A program made the position numbers and the translations under genes. A stretch of DNA of 64,000 nt from Methylocystis heyeri (GTDB taxonomy: Bacteria; Pseudomonadota; Alphaproteobacteria; Rhizobiales; Beijerinckiaceae), in contig NZ_CP046052.1 in the NCBI RefSeq assembly GCF_004802635.2, positions 2,170,001-2,234,000 of the forward strand, read 5' to 3'. Each line of letters begins with the position of its first letter. Positions within the stretch are counted from its first letter, which is position 1. The notes under the pieces are model-generated. The model had not been told where the DNA came from, did no database searches, and saw only the letters and a program-made list of their open reading frames with translations. Below are positions 9,490 through 18,517 of this stretch, piece by piece.

Positions 9490-9999
9490 ATGAACAAAGG
9501 TCGGGAGAATGCCGCGACGAAGCTGCATCAAACGCGGAACGATCTGCCGTCGAACTCCAAAGCCACGGTCATCGAGCTACTCAACGCCCGGCTGGCCGAG
9601 GCGATAGACCTCGCCTTGATCACCAAGCAGGCTCACTGGAATTTGCGCGGCAGGGAATTCATCGCGATCCATGAGATGATCGACGGGTTCCGCAGCCAGA
9701 TCGACGAGCATGTCGATACGATAGCCGAACGCGTCGTGCAGCTCGGCGGCGTCGCGCTCGGAACGCCGCAATCGGTCGCAAAGGCGACGACGCTCAAACC
9801 CTACCCGCTCGATATATCGACGATCGAGGATCATCTCCAGGCGCTCGCCGAACGCTATGGACAGGTCGCCAATTCCGTGCGCGCAGGGATCGAGACCTCG
9901 GACGAAGCCGGAGACGACGACACCTCCGACATACTCGTCGGCTTCTCGCGGGTTCTCGACAAGGATCTGTGGTTCCTGGAAGCCCATATCGTTCCTTGA
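9490..9999 (+). CDS. dps: Dps family DNA-binding ferritin-like protein
   Basis: This 169-residue protein has the Dps four-helix fold. The ferroxidase segment [20 protein letters not shown] (about residues 46-65) and the following [16 protein letters not shown] supply the intersubunit iron ligands (His, Asp, Glu). Dps dodecamers oxidise and store iron with hydrogen peroxide and protect DNA in starvation. The Lys/Arg-containing N-terminal extension (first 25 residues) could bind DNA. A second Dps of a slightly different type is encoded at 56765-57244. Confidence 0.9.
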   Translation: MNKGRENAATKLHQTRNDLPSNSKATVIELLNARLAEAIDLALITKQAHWNLRGREFIAIHEMIDGFRSQIDEHVDTIAERVVQLGGVALGTPQSVAKATTLKPYPLDISTIEDHLQALAERYGQVANSVRAGIETSDEAGDDDTSDILVGFSRVLDKDLWFLEAHIVP

Positions 10000-10193
10000 C
10001 GCAAGGGCCGCGCGGGCGCGCTCGCGCTGCTCCTGAAGCTTTCCGTCAATGGGCCATGGGCTCGTAGCGGGAGGGGGGTAAAGCGCAGGACCGATCAGGG
10101 ACGATCCCGGGGCGATCGGCTTCGCCCTGGGAACGCACGCGCCGGAACAGGCCGGCTACCCAAATGAAACAGGGGATTCGTCGTCGAGGAAAC

Positions 10194-10367
10194 TCAAGCG
10201 AAAGGCTCGTCGAACAGCATGAAGCGGATTGCTTTCAACGCGGCGCCTTCCGTGGCTGAGAACAAGCCTATGCCTATAAGGCCTATCGCCGCGCTGATGA
10301 TGGTGGGGGCCGCTGCGAACTGGCCGAAGTTTTTTGGCCAACCGGGGTAATCGAAGGGATTGTTCAT
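10194..10367 (-). CDS. Small membrane protein (57 aa), unknown
   Basis: It starts MNNPFDYPGWPKNFGQ after a strong GGAGAG ribosome site and has one hydrophobic stretch (about residues 20-40, with IISAAIGLIGIGLF). The FDYPGWPKNFGQ start and phenylalanine-rich end suggest a conserved short family, but I do not recognise it. It stands alone between two plus-strand genes. Confidence 0.55.
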   Translation of the reverse strand: MNNPFDYPGWPKNFGQFAAAPTIISAAIGLIGIGLFSATEGAALKAIRFMLFDEPFA

Positions 10368-10725
10368 TTTTTGCTCTCCTTCAAAGCGCATTTTGCAAAG
10401 CCAGGCAGGTCTTCGTGAGCAGAATGCGCTTCACTCGTCTTATCTTGCGCTTTCTTGTCGCTAGAACGTTTTATCTTTCCGGAAAGCGCTCCAGCGACTG
10501 CCGGATATCGCCGTTGAGGAGATTCGATTTAGTAAGCGCTTTGATTTCAGACAGTCGGGGGAAGTACGCACGCCATGCAGCAGCGCAGGCGTCTTTCCGG
10601 CAAAGAGCCGAGCAGAGCTGTTTGGCGCCACTTCGGCGAACGCCGGATTCAAACTGGATGCAGCCTCTTGTCCGCGTCTGAAATCAACGCATTTCTGAGG
10701 GCACGCAAAACCTGGGAGAGACGAG
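10368..10725. other. Non-coding stretch with palindromic GCGC-rich repeats
   Basis: No convincing gene is visible in these 358 bases. Motifs such as GCGCTTTCC, AAGCGCATT and GCGCTCCAGCGAC recur here and in the gaps near 11440, 14150, 30160 and 47050. These look like members of a dispersed intergenic repeat family. Confidence 0.4.
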
Positions 10726-11151
10726 ATGCATAAGCTCATCGAGCGAGTTGCAGAGCTGACGTCCACGGACCTTGCAGTGGCGCGACGCGCCGTCGGGTCC
10801 GTGCTGCTGTTCCTGCGCGATCAGGCGCCCCAAAGCCGGATCGGGAAATTGATCGACGACTCCTCCGCCGCGCATGAAGCGGTCATGTCCGCTCTGGCCG
10901 CTTCCGACGGCGGGCTGACCACCTTCATGGCGGCTTCGCACAGCTTCCAGGGCGAAGGCCGCCTGGATACGCTCGCCCTCGAAGGCAAGTTGAAGAACCT
11001 CGGCCTGAGCAGGAGCCAGATCGACGAGTTGATGACCGAGGTCTTCTCCCACGCCGACGCGCTGATCGGCGACGAGGGCCTCGAAAGTCTGAAGCGCCGC
11101 CATCCCGACATGGAACGATCCCTCCGCTATTCGAGCAGCATAATCGAATAG
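10726..11151 (+). CDS. Conserved hypothetical protein (141 aa)
   Basis: This is a soluble, helix-rich protein. The first part (MHKLIERVAELTSTDLAVARRAVGSVLLFLRDQAP) and the C-terminal GLSRSQIDELMTEVFSHADALIGDEGL resemble small DUF2780/DUF2267-like helical domains. The match is from pattern only. It has its own likely terminator just downstream. Confidence 0.6.
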   Translation: MHKLIERVAELTSTDLAVARRAVGSVLLFLRDQAPQSRIGKLIDDSSAAHEAVMSALAASDGGLTTFMAASHSFQGEGRLDTLALEGKLKNLGLSRSQIDELMTEVFSHADALIGDEGLESLKRRHPDMERSLRYSSSIIE

Positions 11152-11198
11152 CAGGGCTCTCGGCGCCTCTTCAGAGCGAAGCGCCGACATACTGGTAT

Positions 11199-11219
11199 TC
11201 GAGCCCTTCCGGGGCTCGA
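11199..11219 (+). terminator. Probable hairpin terminator of the 10726 gene
   Basis: A perfect 8-bp stem (TCGAGCCC / GGGCTCGA) with a 5-base TTCCG loop begins 48 bases past the stop codon. The run of T after it is short (CCTTT), so termination strength is uncertain. Confidence 0.45.
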
Positions 11220-11554
11220 GCCTTTCCGAGGCAAGCCCCGCGAAGCCTTGGCCGTCATTGCTCAGGTCAAGAAATATTGTTCTACAGCAATAGTTTATGC
11301 GCAGCGGCGCCTTTTTGTCGCCAAAATAGACCCGCACAAACAGACTTAAGCTGGCCGGAAGGAGCCGCGTTTGAAACGCTCCCTCGGCCGCGGGAGGCAC
11401 GACGTGCGCTGTGAGCGCATCGTGGCGAAAGCTGGCGGGCATTTGCATCGCAGTGCGCTCGCGGGATGCGCTCCAGCGACATTCCGGCCGAAGACATAAT
11501 TGGCGAAGCGGCGCCGAGCGAAGGCCTGCGCCACACCTCCTTAAGGAAACGAGA
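11220..11554. other. Intergenic stretch, no gene recognised
   Basis: These 335 bases before the ClpP-like gene have no supported coding frame. They contain GCGC-rich repeat pieces (GATGCGCTCCAGCGACATTCC near 11467). A leader or promoter for the downstream gene must lie here but cannot be pinpointed. Confidence 0.35.
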
Positions 11555-12118
11555 ATGCTGCGATCAATAGGTCTTGCAGGAGTGATAGCGTTTGTACTGG
11601 CCTCATCGCCGGCGAGCGCCCTCGATGTCGTCAACAATGATCCGGGCGGACAGATTGCGAGCTACACGCACAGGCTCGCCGTGGCTGAAGCGCGCGGGGA
11701 GCCGATCCGGATCGGGGCGGTGGAGTGCGATTCCTCTTGCACTCTGTTCCTGGCCGCGCGCCGGGCTTGCGTTTCGCCGCAGGCCGTCTTTGGATTCCAT
11801 GCTCCCTGGGTCGGCGCGCCGAACGCGGGAGTGGTCAGCCCGGAACTGACCGATCTGTTCGCGAGATCCTACAAGCCGGCGCTGCGCCGCCTGTTTATCG
11901 CCCATGTGATGTCCTCGGGCGGCAGGGTTCCCGGTCCGCTGATGAAGCTCTCGGGCATGCAGCTCGCGAGCATGGGCTATCGCTTGTGCGGCGAGGGCGA
12001 AACACGGACGATAACCGCCAACAGGAGCCGACCGGCGCGTTACGCCTCGCGGCGGATCAACCCGGCCGCGCTCGCCGAGAGCCCGCAATATCCCTTCGGC
12101 CCCTGGTGGGGCTACTGA
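11555..12118 (+). CDS. Exported ClpP/crotonase-fold-like protein
   Basis: The 187-residue protein from ATG 11555, with AAGGAAA upstream, starts with a signal peptide (MLRSIGLAGVIAFVLASSPASA). It then shows NDPGGQIASYTHRLAVAEARGEPIRI, ECDSSCTLFLAARRACVSP and FGFHAPW. That arrangement (Gly-Gly strand, Ser in DSSC, His about 25 residues later) matches periplasmic ClpP-like proteins in which Ser and His act as the catalytic pair. The enzymatic activity is not proven. It stands alone, with no obvious partner. Confidence 0.65.
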   Translation: MLRSIGLAGVIAFVLASSPASALDVVNNDPGGQIASYTHRLAVAEARGEPIRIGAVECDSSCTLFLAARRACVSPQAVFGFHAPWVGAPNAGVVSPELTDLFARSYKPALRRLFIAHVMSSGGRVPGPLMKLSGMQLASMGYRLCGEGETRTITANRSRPARYASRRINPAALAESPQYPFGPWWGY

Positions 12119-12215
12119 GCCCGAGGCCTTCGCTTCGCTCGCGCATCTGTAATGCGCGGGCGAAAGCGTCGCCGAGGCTCTCCGATCCAGCCGGAAGTTC
12201 AAGCCGCAGGCGCCG

Positions 12216-12557
12216 CTATCGGGACTCGCCCGCCAGCGCGAGAGGCTGTCTGAACTTGACGATCTGCTTGACCTCGGCGCGGTCCGTGACCTCCAGGCTG
12301 CCGATCATGCCCGCCTGGTCGTCGAAGAAAATTTCGACCGGCTTCGGGATGAGGTGGTCGAGGCCTTCGAGAGCCACCTCCAGCACATCGTCCTTCTCAT
12401 CGTAAGCCAATCCGAAAAGAGGCCGCCAGCCCGTCTGCGCCTGAGCGCCGATCGACAAGGACATGACGTCGATTTCGGCTTGCGCTCCTTGAAGCGCCCG
12501 CGTGAGATTTTGGAAAAACGCGCCCCATTCGGCTTTGTCGAGCTTTCTGAGCGTCAC
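12216..12557 (-). CDS. DUF5335-like protein
   Basis: The likely start is GTG at 12557, preceded by GGAGGGAA, giving VTLRKLDKAEWGAFFQNLTRAL. This RKLDK-EW-FF opening is typical of DUF5335 proteins. About 113 residues, soluble, with IFFDDQAGMIGSLEV near the end. The frame remains open upstream to 12638, but that part lacks conserved character. Function is unknown. Confidence 0.65.
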   Translation of the reverse strand: MTLRKLDKAEWGAFFQNLTRALQGAQAEIDVMSLSIGAQAQTGWRPLFGLAYDEKDDVLEVALEGLDHLIPKPVEIFFDDQAGMIGSLEVTDRAEVKQIVKFRQPLALAGESR

Positions 12558-12713
12558 GGCGCTTCCCTCCGATCGGACGAGACCGCTCGCCCAAATGGAA
12601 AACCCGCGTTTTCTCGCGACGTTCCCTGCCGTGGACATGGGAACGGCGAGCCCCGCAAACGAATTGATAATCGACAGAAGCCTGTCGCGGCGTTTTATCC
12701 GTCAGGGCGCGGG

Positions 12714-12983
12714 ATGCAGAGAGCCATCGAATTCAAAGGGGACTTCGACGTCGTCGCCAAGGAGAGCCTTCGCCCTGGCGGCTGGTATCTGGGCTTCGCC
12801 TGCAGCGCCTGCCGCCGGCATTTCGCGATTTTGGACGAGCCGACGAACTCCGGCGCGATCAGCCTCGGCGGAAGCGCGGCCTTCCATGTTCAATGCCCGA
12901 ATTGCGGTTGCGCCAATGATTTCGGCGTTGCGGATCTGGTGATTTTCGAGTCGGCCCAGGGCGGTTCGATCTCCACCTCGTGA
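12714..12983 (+). CDS. Small zinc-ribbon-like protein (89 aa)
   Basis: Starts MQRAIEFKGDF. Two CxxC pairs (CSAC at about residue 30 and CPNC at about 61) are spaced as in a zinc ribbon, in a compact domain of beta character. The frame is open further upstream, but that region overlaps the opposite-strand DUF5335 gene. I do not recognise the family; nucleic-acid or protein binding through zinc is possible. Confidence 0.55.
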   Translation: MQRAIEFKGDFDVVAKESLRPGGWYLGFACSACRRHFAILDEPTNSGAISLGGSAAFHVQCPNCGCANDFGVADLVIFESAQGGSISTS

Positions 12984-12998
12984 ATTTCGTCGCCGCCT

Positions 12999-14054
12999 CT
13001 ACTGGTTTTGCTCGACGTTCTGCCGGCCTTCCTCGATCGCGTTGGTCACCAAGGCGTAGAGTGCGAGATCCTCATGGATCAAATCGGCGACGGCGCTTAT
13101 CTTCTTGAGCGTCTCGGCGAGTTCCCTGACCTGTCCGAACGCCGAAATCTCGCAATCGCCGAGCAGATCGACTCCCGCGATTTCGCTCAGCAAATCCTTG
13201 AAGAGCCCGAAATGTTCGCGCGTCCCCACAAGGTCGAGCGTGGCGAGATTGTCGAGCGCGGTCGCAATATGCATTTCGCGCGGCGGCTCGCCGAAATCGC
13301 AGGCGAGCGTCCTTGTCACCGGACTCAAAAGGGCGTCGCGCTGCCGCTCGGGAAGATCGCCGAAGGCCGCTCTCAACTGCCTGGGATTATCCAGCGAGAG
13401 ATCCCGCACGAAATCGAGAAGCTGCTCCCCTTGGGGAAAATATTGCTGGATGACCGACTCTTTCCTGGTTTTGACGGCGAGGCTCAGCAGAAGCAGCCTT
13501 TCCGCCAAATCCTCGTGAGGCTCGCGCAGCAACGCGGCGCGAATGAAATTCTTCTGCGTGAGGAAATAATCATATCTGTGGCCCAGCTTGCCCGCCGCAA
13601 ACATGGATTCGCTGGTCGGATTGGTCAGCAGCGAAATGATCGTCTCGAGACCGTAACGCTCGCAGCTTCGATAGGCGAGAGCAAATCTCTTCTCTATCGC
13701 TTCATAAATATGCTGCTGTGGTATGACCGCCGCGTCGAACAGGTAGAATCTCTTCTCGATCTTGTCTTCGCTCGTAAACCGCCTGTAAATCGGAAGGCCT
13801 CTCCCGGCTTCCAATATCGTGACGTCGGCGAGCTCGGGCAAATCGGCCACATGCTCGACATTCAGGTTGAAACCGACCCGATCCGTCGCGCTCATGCCGA
13901 CGTCCCGGATGTCCGGGCGCACGACATTGGCGTCGAACCGGGTTTCGGCGCGGCCGGGGATCTGGACGATGAAAGACGGCGTCGCGGAGGGGTTGTCGAG
14001 GACAACCCACCCGGAAATCGAATCGCCTGTGTCCGCGTCAACGAAGAATTTCAT
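12999..14054 (-). CDS. Hypothetical protein (351 aa)
   Basis: I do not recognise this protein. The N-terminal part (about residues 1-90, MKFFVDADTGDSISGWVV) looks beta-rich. The rest is predominantly helical, with CERYGLETIISLLTN and a long central helix. There is no signal peptide and no membrane helix. The frame is well kept over 1 kb and codon use is like its neighbours, so the gene should be real. It may relate to surface-polysaccharide or sulfotransferase neighbours seen elsewhere, but nothing here shows that. Confidence 0.6.
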   Translation of the reverse strand: MKFFVDADTGDSISGWVVLDNPSATPSFIVQIPGRAETRFDANVVRPDIRDVGMSATDRVGFNLNVEHVADLPELADVTILEAGRGLPIYRRFTSEDKIEKRFYLFDAAVIPQQHIYEAIEKRFALAYRSCERYGLETIISLLTNPTSESMFAAGKLGHRYDYFLTQKNFIRAALLREPHEDLAERLLLLSLAVKTRKESVIQQYFPQGEQLLDFVRDLSLDNPRQLRAAFGDLPERQRDALLSPVTRTLACDFGEPPREMHIATALDNLATLDLVGTREHFGLFKDLLSEIAGVDLLGDCEISAFGQVRELAETLKKISAVADLIHEDLALYALVTNAIEEGRQNVEQNQ

Positions 14055-14391
14055 TTGCCGAGCCCTGACCGCCGCGGCGGCGGAGAGGCGCCGGCGCGCC
14101 CGCTCGAACCGAATGGCTCGAAAGATCGCGCCGCGCCACGGAATTGAAGCGCATTCTCATCGCAAGAGCGTGTCGGCCCTCGCCCAAGCGCTCTAAATGC
14201 CTTGCCTCGCGCTTTCATACAAGCCCCGGGAACTCGCGCGGCGCAACGGAAACCCCGCGATTTTCAGCGGCCCGGAGGAACGAACGACAGCGGCCAGGGC
14301 CGCTCGGCCGTCCGGCGCCGCCAGAGCTTAAAATTGTCACACGCCTGCGTTCATATTCCCCCGTTCCAATTTTGGACCGGAGGAATCGCTC
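14055..14391. other. Intergenic stretch with repeat motifs
   Basis: No supported gene. GAAGCGCATTCTCATCGCAAGAGCGTG and CCCAAGCGCTCTAAAT match the dispersed GCGC-containing repeat family also seen near 10400, 11440 and 47050. The promoter of the 69-residue gene lies at the right end. Confidence 0.35.
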
Positions 14392-14601
14392 ATGAGTTGC
14401 GAATGGATAAAATTGACCTCCCAGGACACCGGCAAAGCCGTATTCGTGAATCTCGTGAACACCAGCGCGATAGAATCCCACAAGAAGGGCGCGCTGATAT
14501 GGCTGGTGTCCGGCGACAAGGACGTGACGCTTTACGTCACCGAGACGCCGGACGAAATTCTGGAACGCGCCGGCGCAATCGCCCGCAGACAGGAAGCCTG
14601 A
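14392..14601 (+). CDS. Small FlbD-like protein (69 aa)
   Basis: Starts MSCEWIKLTSQDTGKAVFVN after AGGAAT and ends RRQEA. The short beta-strand pattern (IKLTS, GKAVFVNLVN, DVTLYVTETPDEI) resembles FlbD-type small proteins, with a terminal helix. No flagellar gene is near, so a flagellar role is not supported. It is best kept as a conserved small protein. Confidence 0.5.
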   Translation: MSCEWIKLTSQDTGKAVFVNLVNTSAIESHKKGALIWLVSGDKDVTLYVTETPDEILERAGAIARRQEA

Positions 14602-14957
14602 AGGCGACTTCCGAAAACGCTTTTCGCGATTGACGGCGCGGCCAGCGCTGTCCCGTTTCAAGCCATTGATATTGCCTGGCCCGCCCCCAGGGCGAGTCGA
14701 TCTGCGTAAACGCTCCGCCATCGGATGAAGAACGGCGCCCGCCTTTTGCGGCGAAGCCGCCGAGGCGAGGCTCGCAGCGAAAAGCCACGGCCGGCGTTGA
14801 TTTGGCTCGCACTTTGTTGGTCCACCGCGACGCGGCGGCGCCGTTTCGGCGCGCTGTCGCCGCTTCGAACGCTGCACAGCCTGCGTTCGCCTGCGCATTT
14901 GGACGCAGGCGAGGCGCCATACAAAGATTGCATTGCAGACCGTTTGGGCAATAAGAA
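14602..14957. other. Gene-free stretch before the hybrid kinase
   Basis: These 356 bases show no credible gene on either strand. GCGGCGAAGCCGCCGAGGCG near 14750 can fold as a small hairpin. Promoter elements for the kinase should be present but are not recognisable. Confidence 0.3.
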
Positions 14958-17456
14958 TTGATTGAACGCCACGCGCGTAAGGAATTGGAGTTGATCAAGC
15001 TTTACCACGGCTTTTTCGGGTTGGAGCGGCAGGCGGCGCCGCAAATGAGGGCCTTCGAGAGCTTCTTTGTCCGGCTCATGAAGCGCACGCGGTCCGCGAT
15101 AGGGCTCAGCGTTGCGATGGGCGCGCTGTTCGCCGCCATTGGCGTGCTGGTTCGCGTCGCGCTGGTTGGATACGGAACGGTCAAGGTCCCCTATGTGACC
15201 TTTTTTCCGTTCATCGCTTTCGCCGCCGTTTTCGGCGGCTGGCCGAGCGGCATAGCTGCGACGCTCTTCAGCGCCTTCGCCCTGCACGGATTTTTCGTGC
15301 CTCTCGTCGGTTCGAGCGACTGGATCAACCTCGCGTTTTTCCTGGGCAGCAATGTCTTGACCGTCGGCATCGTCGAATTGCTCTACCGCGCCCAGATCCG
15401 CGCGATCAAAGCCGTAGCGGCCAGGAAGGCGCTCGAATGGAGCGCAGCGCGCGACCAGCTGCTCTCGAGGACGGCGATGCGCCTGCTCCAAGGCCACGAT
15501 CCTTCCATCGTCGTCGGCGAAATGTGCCGGGACATCATCGGCTTCGTGGGATGTGACGTGTTTTTCAACTTCCTGTTCGACGAGCAATCGGAGCGGCAAT
15601 ATCTCAACGCTTGCGGAGGACTTTCCGAACAGGAAGTCTCAGCCATGCGGGCGCTCGATTGCGCCAGGGCCGCCTGCAGCCGTCTCACCGAATTCGGCGG
15701 CGACGCCGGCCGAAACCCCAACCCCTTGAATTGCCCGCAGGACCAGCTGCTGCAATCCTTTGGAGTCAATTGCTGCTACTGCCGTCCTTTGCTCGAACAG
15801 GGGCGCATCCTCGGAACGCTGACTTTCGCCGATCGCAAGCAAGCCAAATTCGAACCCGCCGCAATGGAAGTGATGGATGCGGCCGGCAATCTGATCTCCC
15901 TGGCCATCAGCCGCCTGCGCATGGAAACCGCGCTGCGCCAGAGCGAAGAACGCTTCTCCAGCTTCATGAGTCATTTGAGCGGCAACGCCTGGATCAAGGA
16001 TGAGCAAGGCCGCTTTATTTTTGCAAATGAAGCGCTCTCGAAAATCGCGGGCAAGAGCCTGGACCAGATCCTCGGCAGGACCGACGAAGAACTTTTTGGC
16101 GCGGAAGCTGCGGCCCTCTACGCAAAAAACGATCGTCTCGCGCTCGAAGACGCCGTCGGACTTACGACCAGGGAATATCTCGTCGATCATTCCGGGGCGA
16201 GGCGTCACTTCCTGGTGAGCAAATTCCCGATAATCACGGGCTACGACGACGAAACATATGTCGGCGGCATCGCCATAGACGACACCCAGCGCGTGCAGGC
16301 CGAGGAAAGGCTTCAGGAAGCCACCGCAAGGCTCAAGGAAGCCGACCGCCGCAAGGACGAGTTCCTGGCCATGCTCGCGCATGAGCTGCGCAACCCGCTG
16401 GCGCCGCTGCGCGCAGGGCTGGACGTGCTGCGCAGGACCGGGCGCCAGGGGCCTGGGGTGGAAAAAATACAAGGCATAATGGAGCGGCAGGTCGAGCATC
16501 TCGTGCGTCTGGTCGACGATCTGCTTGAAGTCTCGCGCATCAGCCGCGGCGTTATAGAGCTGAAATATGAGCGGCTGGATTTGAATAACGTCGTCTCCAA
16601 CGCCGCCGAAGCCTGCCGCCAGCTCATCGAAGCGCGCAAGCTCGAGTTCCGGCTCGCTCTGCCCGCCGAACCGCTGTGGATCGAAGCGGACCCGGTCCGT
16701 ATCGCCCAGGTCGTCTCCAATCTGCTCAACAACGCCGCCAAATACACCGATCCCGGAGGCCGCATCGAGCTCGGGGTGGAACGCCGGGGCTGTGAGGCGG
16801 TCATGACAGTCGCCGACACCGGCATCGGAATCCCCGCGGACATGCTCACCCATGTCTTCGACCTCTTCGCGCAGATCGATCGCACCATCGGCCGCGCTCA
16901 GGGCGGGCTGGGCATAGGCCTCGCTCTGGTGCGGGACCTGGTGCGCCTGCATGGCGGCGAGGTCACGGCGGAAAGCAAGGGAGAGGGTCAGGGGAGCCGG
17001 TTCCTGGTCCGCCTGCCGCTCGCGGCCGAGGTCGCGGAGGAGAAGACGGCTCGGCAGGACACCGCCGTCATGGCCGATGCGCCGCGGCGTCGTGCGCTGA
17101 TCGTGGACGACATGCGCGACGTCGCCGACAGCCTGGCTTTGCAGGTGGAAAGCCTGAACGCCGACGTCAGGGTCGCTTACAGCGGCTTGGAGGGGCTTGA
17201 ACTTCTCGCCGAGTTCAAGCCCGAAGTCGTTTTTCTGGACATCGGCATGCCCGGCATGGACGGGTTCGAAACCGCGCGGCGGATGCGGCGACATCCACAG
17301 GGGCGCGACGTCGTGCTGGTGGCGCTCACCGGATGGGGCGAGAATGAAACCCGAAGATCCGTGGAAGCCGCGGGTTTCGACCGCCACCTGATAAAGCCGG
17401 CCGAGACCGACGATCTGAGGCGCGCCCTGGAGCTGGCCGACCACGCGCTCATCTGA
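14958..17456 (+). CDS. Hybrid sensor histidine kinase (membrane, GAF, PAS, HisKA, HATPase, REC)
   Basis: The N-terminus has several membrane helices (about residues 48-155) in the pattern of the KdpD-type DUF4118 domain. A GAF domain (about 175-325, with CCYCRPL) and a PAS domain (about 330-455) follow. The kinase core has AHELRNPLAPL with the phospho-His (about 477), the N-box NLLNNAAKY, ADTGIGI and GLGIGLALV. The C-terminal receiver holds LIVDD and the phospho-Asp in FLDIGMPGMDGF. The first codon is TTG; starts at 15048 or 15078 are equally credible. The membrane sensor should autophosphorylate and relay to its own receiver. Signal and output are unknown; there is no separate DNA-binding regulator next to it. 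Confidence 0.88.
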   Translation: MIERHARKELELIKLYHGFFGLERQAAPQMRAFESFFVRLMKRTRSAIGLSVAMGALFAAIGVLVRVALVGYGTVKVPYVTFFPFIAFAAVFGGWPSGIAATLFSAFALHGFFVPLVGSSDWINLAFFLGSNVLTVGIVELLYRAQIRAIKAVAARKALEWSAARDQLLSRTAMRLLQGHDPSIVVGEMCRDIIGFVGCDVFFNFLFDEQSERQYLNACGGLSEQEVSAMRALDCARAACSRLTEFGGDAGRNPNPLNCPQDQLLQSFGVNCCYCRPLLEQGRILGTLTFADRKQAKFEPAAMEVMDAAGNLISLAISRLRMETALRQSEERFSSFMSHLSGNAWIKDEQGRFIFANEALSKIAGKSLDQILGRTDEELFGAEAAALYAKNDRLALEDAVGLTTREYLVDHSGARRHFLVSKFPIITGYDDETYVGGIAIDDTQRVQAEERLQEATARLKEADRRKDEFLAMLAHELRNPLAPLRAGLDVLRRTGRQGPGVEKIQGIMERQVEHLVRLVDDLLEVSRISRGVIELKYERLDLNNVVSNAAEACRQLIEARKLEFRLALPAEPLWIEADPVRIAQVVSNLLNNAAKYTDPGGRIELGVERRGCEAVMTVADTGIGIPADMLTHVFDLFAQIDRTIGRAQGGLGIGLALVRDLVRLHGGEVTAESKGEGQGSRFLVRLPLAAEVAEEKTARQDTAVMADAPRRRALIVDDMRDVADSLALQVESLNADVRVAYSGLEGLELLAEFKPEVVFLDIGMPGMDGFETARRMRRHPQGRDVVLVALTGWGENETRRSVEAAGFDRHLIKPAETDDLRRALELADHALI

Positions 17457-17480
17457 TGCGACGGCGCGGCGTCTGCGCCG

Positions 17481-17915
17481 TCAACTCTCTGAATAAAGCA
17501 CGAAGGAGCCGCCTCCCTGTGAAATAAGCGCTCTCAATTCTCTCGCAAATCGTCTGGCTTGTTCGTAATCGGTCGCGAATTCCCCCGAAAAAGAAAAGCG
17601 ACAGGCGGAGGAAACCCGGCCGGGCGTCGCGAGCCTGATCATAAACGCCAGGGAGCCGGTAGAATTTGTGGGAACGATCGAGCAGAAAAGATGCTCCTCC
17701 TCGAGCTCCCCGGAGTCATAATAGCCGCCCTGGATCCTTGGCGGAACAAGACGGCTGATCGGACAGGCCTCGAAGCCGGCGAGCTGGTCCTCGATCGCCT
17801 CCAGATTGAACCAAGCGCTTCCGGCGCCCGAAAACCTGCCGACGATTGCTTCGATGAAGAGTTCGCCCTGATCCCCGTCGGTCGTCAGGCGGAATGTCAA
17901 CCGGTCTTTCGTCAA
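17481..17915 (-). CDS. Hypothetical protein (144 aa)
   Basis: Starts MTKDRLTFRLTTDGDQGELFIEAIVG and ends SFVLYSES. It appears beta-rich and soluble, without signal peptide or known motif. The gene immediately upstream on the same strand (17933-18487) is 17 bases away, so the two are probably one operon. No function can be given. Confidence 0.5.
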   Translation of the reverse strand: MTKDRLTFRLTTDGDQGELFIEAIVGRFSGAGSAWFNLEAIEDQLAGFEACPISRLVPPRIQGGYYDSGELEEEHLFCSIVPTNSTGSLAFMIRLATPGRVSSACRFSFSGEFATDYEQARRFARELRALISQGGGSFVLYSES

Positions 17916-17932
17916 ACAGTATTCCTCGGAAT

Positions 17933-18487
17933 TTAGGCCGATCTTTTTGGCTTCCCGATATAGCTGATAGCAACCTCTCCATCGCCGCTATCGGTCAGCG
18001 CCACGTCTGTTTTATCCGATATTTTGCTGTACACGACATAGCGTGAGGATATCGCACGGCTTCCGTCAATTTCGGCCTGCGCCACGCCTCCCGGAACATC
18101 CCGATCCGGCGGGCCGAGCGACAAAGCGGCCTCTTCAAAAGTGTGTATTCCGTTGAATATACCCTGCAGCCGGGCAATCTCCTCGCCCGAGACGGGTTCA
18201 AACAATTGTCGCCGCTTTGATGCGGGCGCTCTGCCTCCACAAAAACAACAATAACGGATCAACGTTCTCGATTCGAAAGAATCCGCTTTCATTACGAGGT
18301 GGTATTCGTTCGTTTCCTCGTCGAACTGGACCGGGCTCCCCGGATCGGCGGCGCTGCGCTCCAACCCTCCGCAATTGCAGGCCCACCACTTGGTCGGCGC
18401 CGACAGAATCTCGGAGGCAGTTTCCTCAAGGCTGCGCCCGCGGTTCGCCGCCCTCAGCATGAGCTCCTTTTCCGCGTCGTCGCTCAA
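17933..18487 (-). CDS. Hypothetical protein with two cysteine pairs (184 aa)
   Basis: Starts MSDDAEKELMLRAANRGRSLEETASEIL. It contains WWACNCGG (about residue 35) and RYCCFCGG (about 80), a spacing that could bind zinc. The C-terminal half has IHTFEEAALSLGPPD, a pattern seen in small bacterial proteins that pair with toxins or act as immunity proteins, but this is not specific. It is followed by the 144-residue gene and precedes no recognisable toxin. Family unknown. Confidence 0.5.
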   Translation of the reverse strand: MSDDAEKELMLRAANRGRSLEETASEILSAPTKWWACNCGGLERSAADPGSPVQFDEETNEYHLVMKADSFESRTLIRYCCFCGGRAPASKRRQLFEPVSGEEIARLQGIFNGIHTFEEAALSLGPPDRDVPGGVAQAEIDGSRAISSRYVVYSKISDKTDVALTDSGDGEVAISYIGKPKRSA

Positions 18488-18517
18488 ACCGACAATTATC
18501 TATTTCATGGCAAACCT

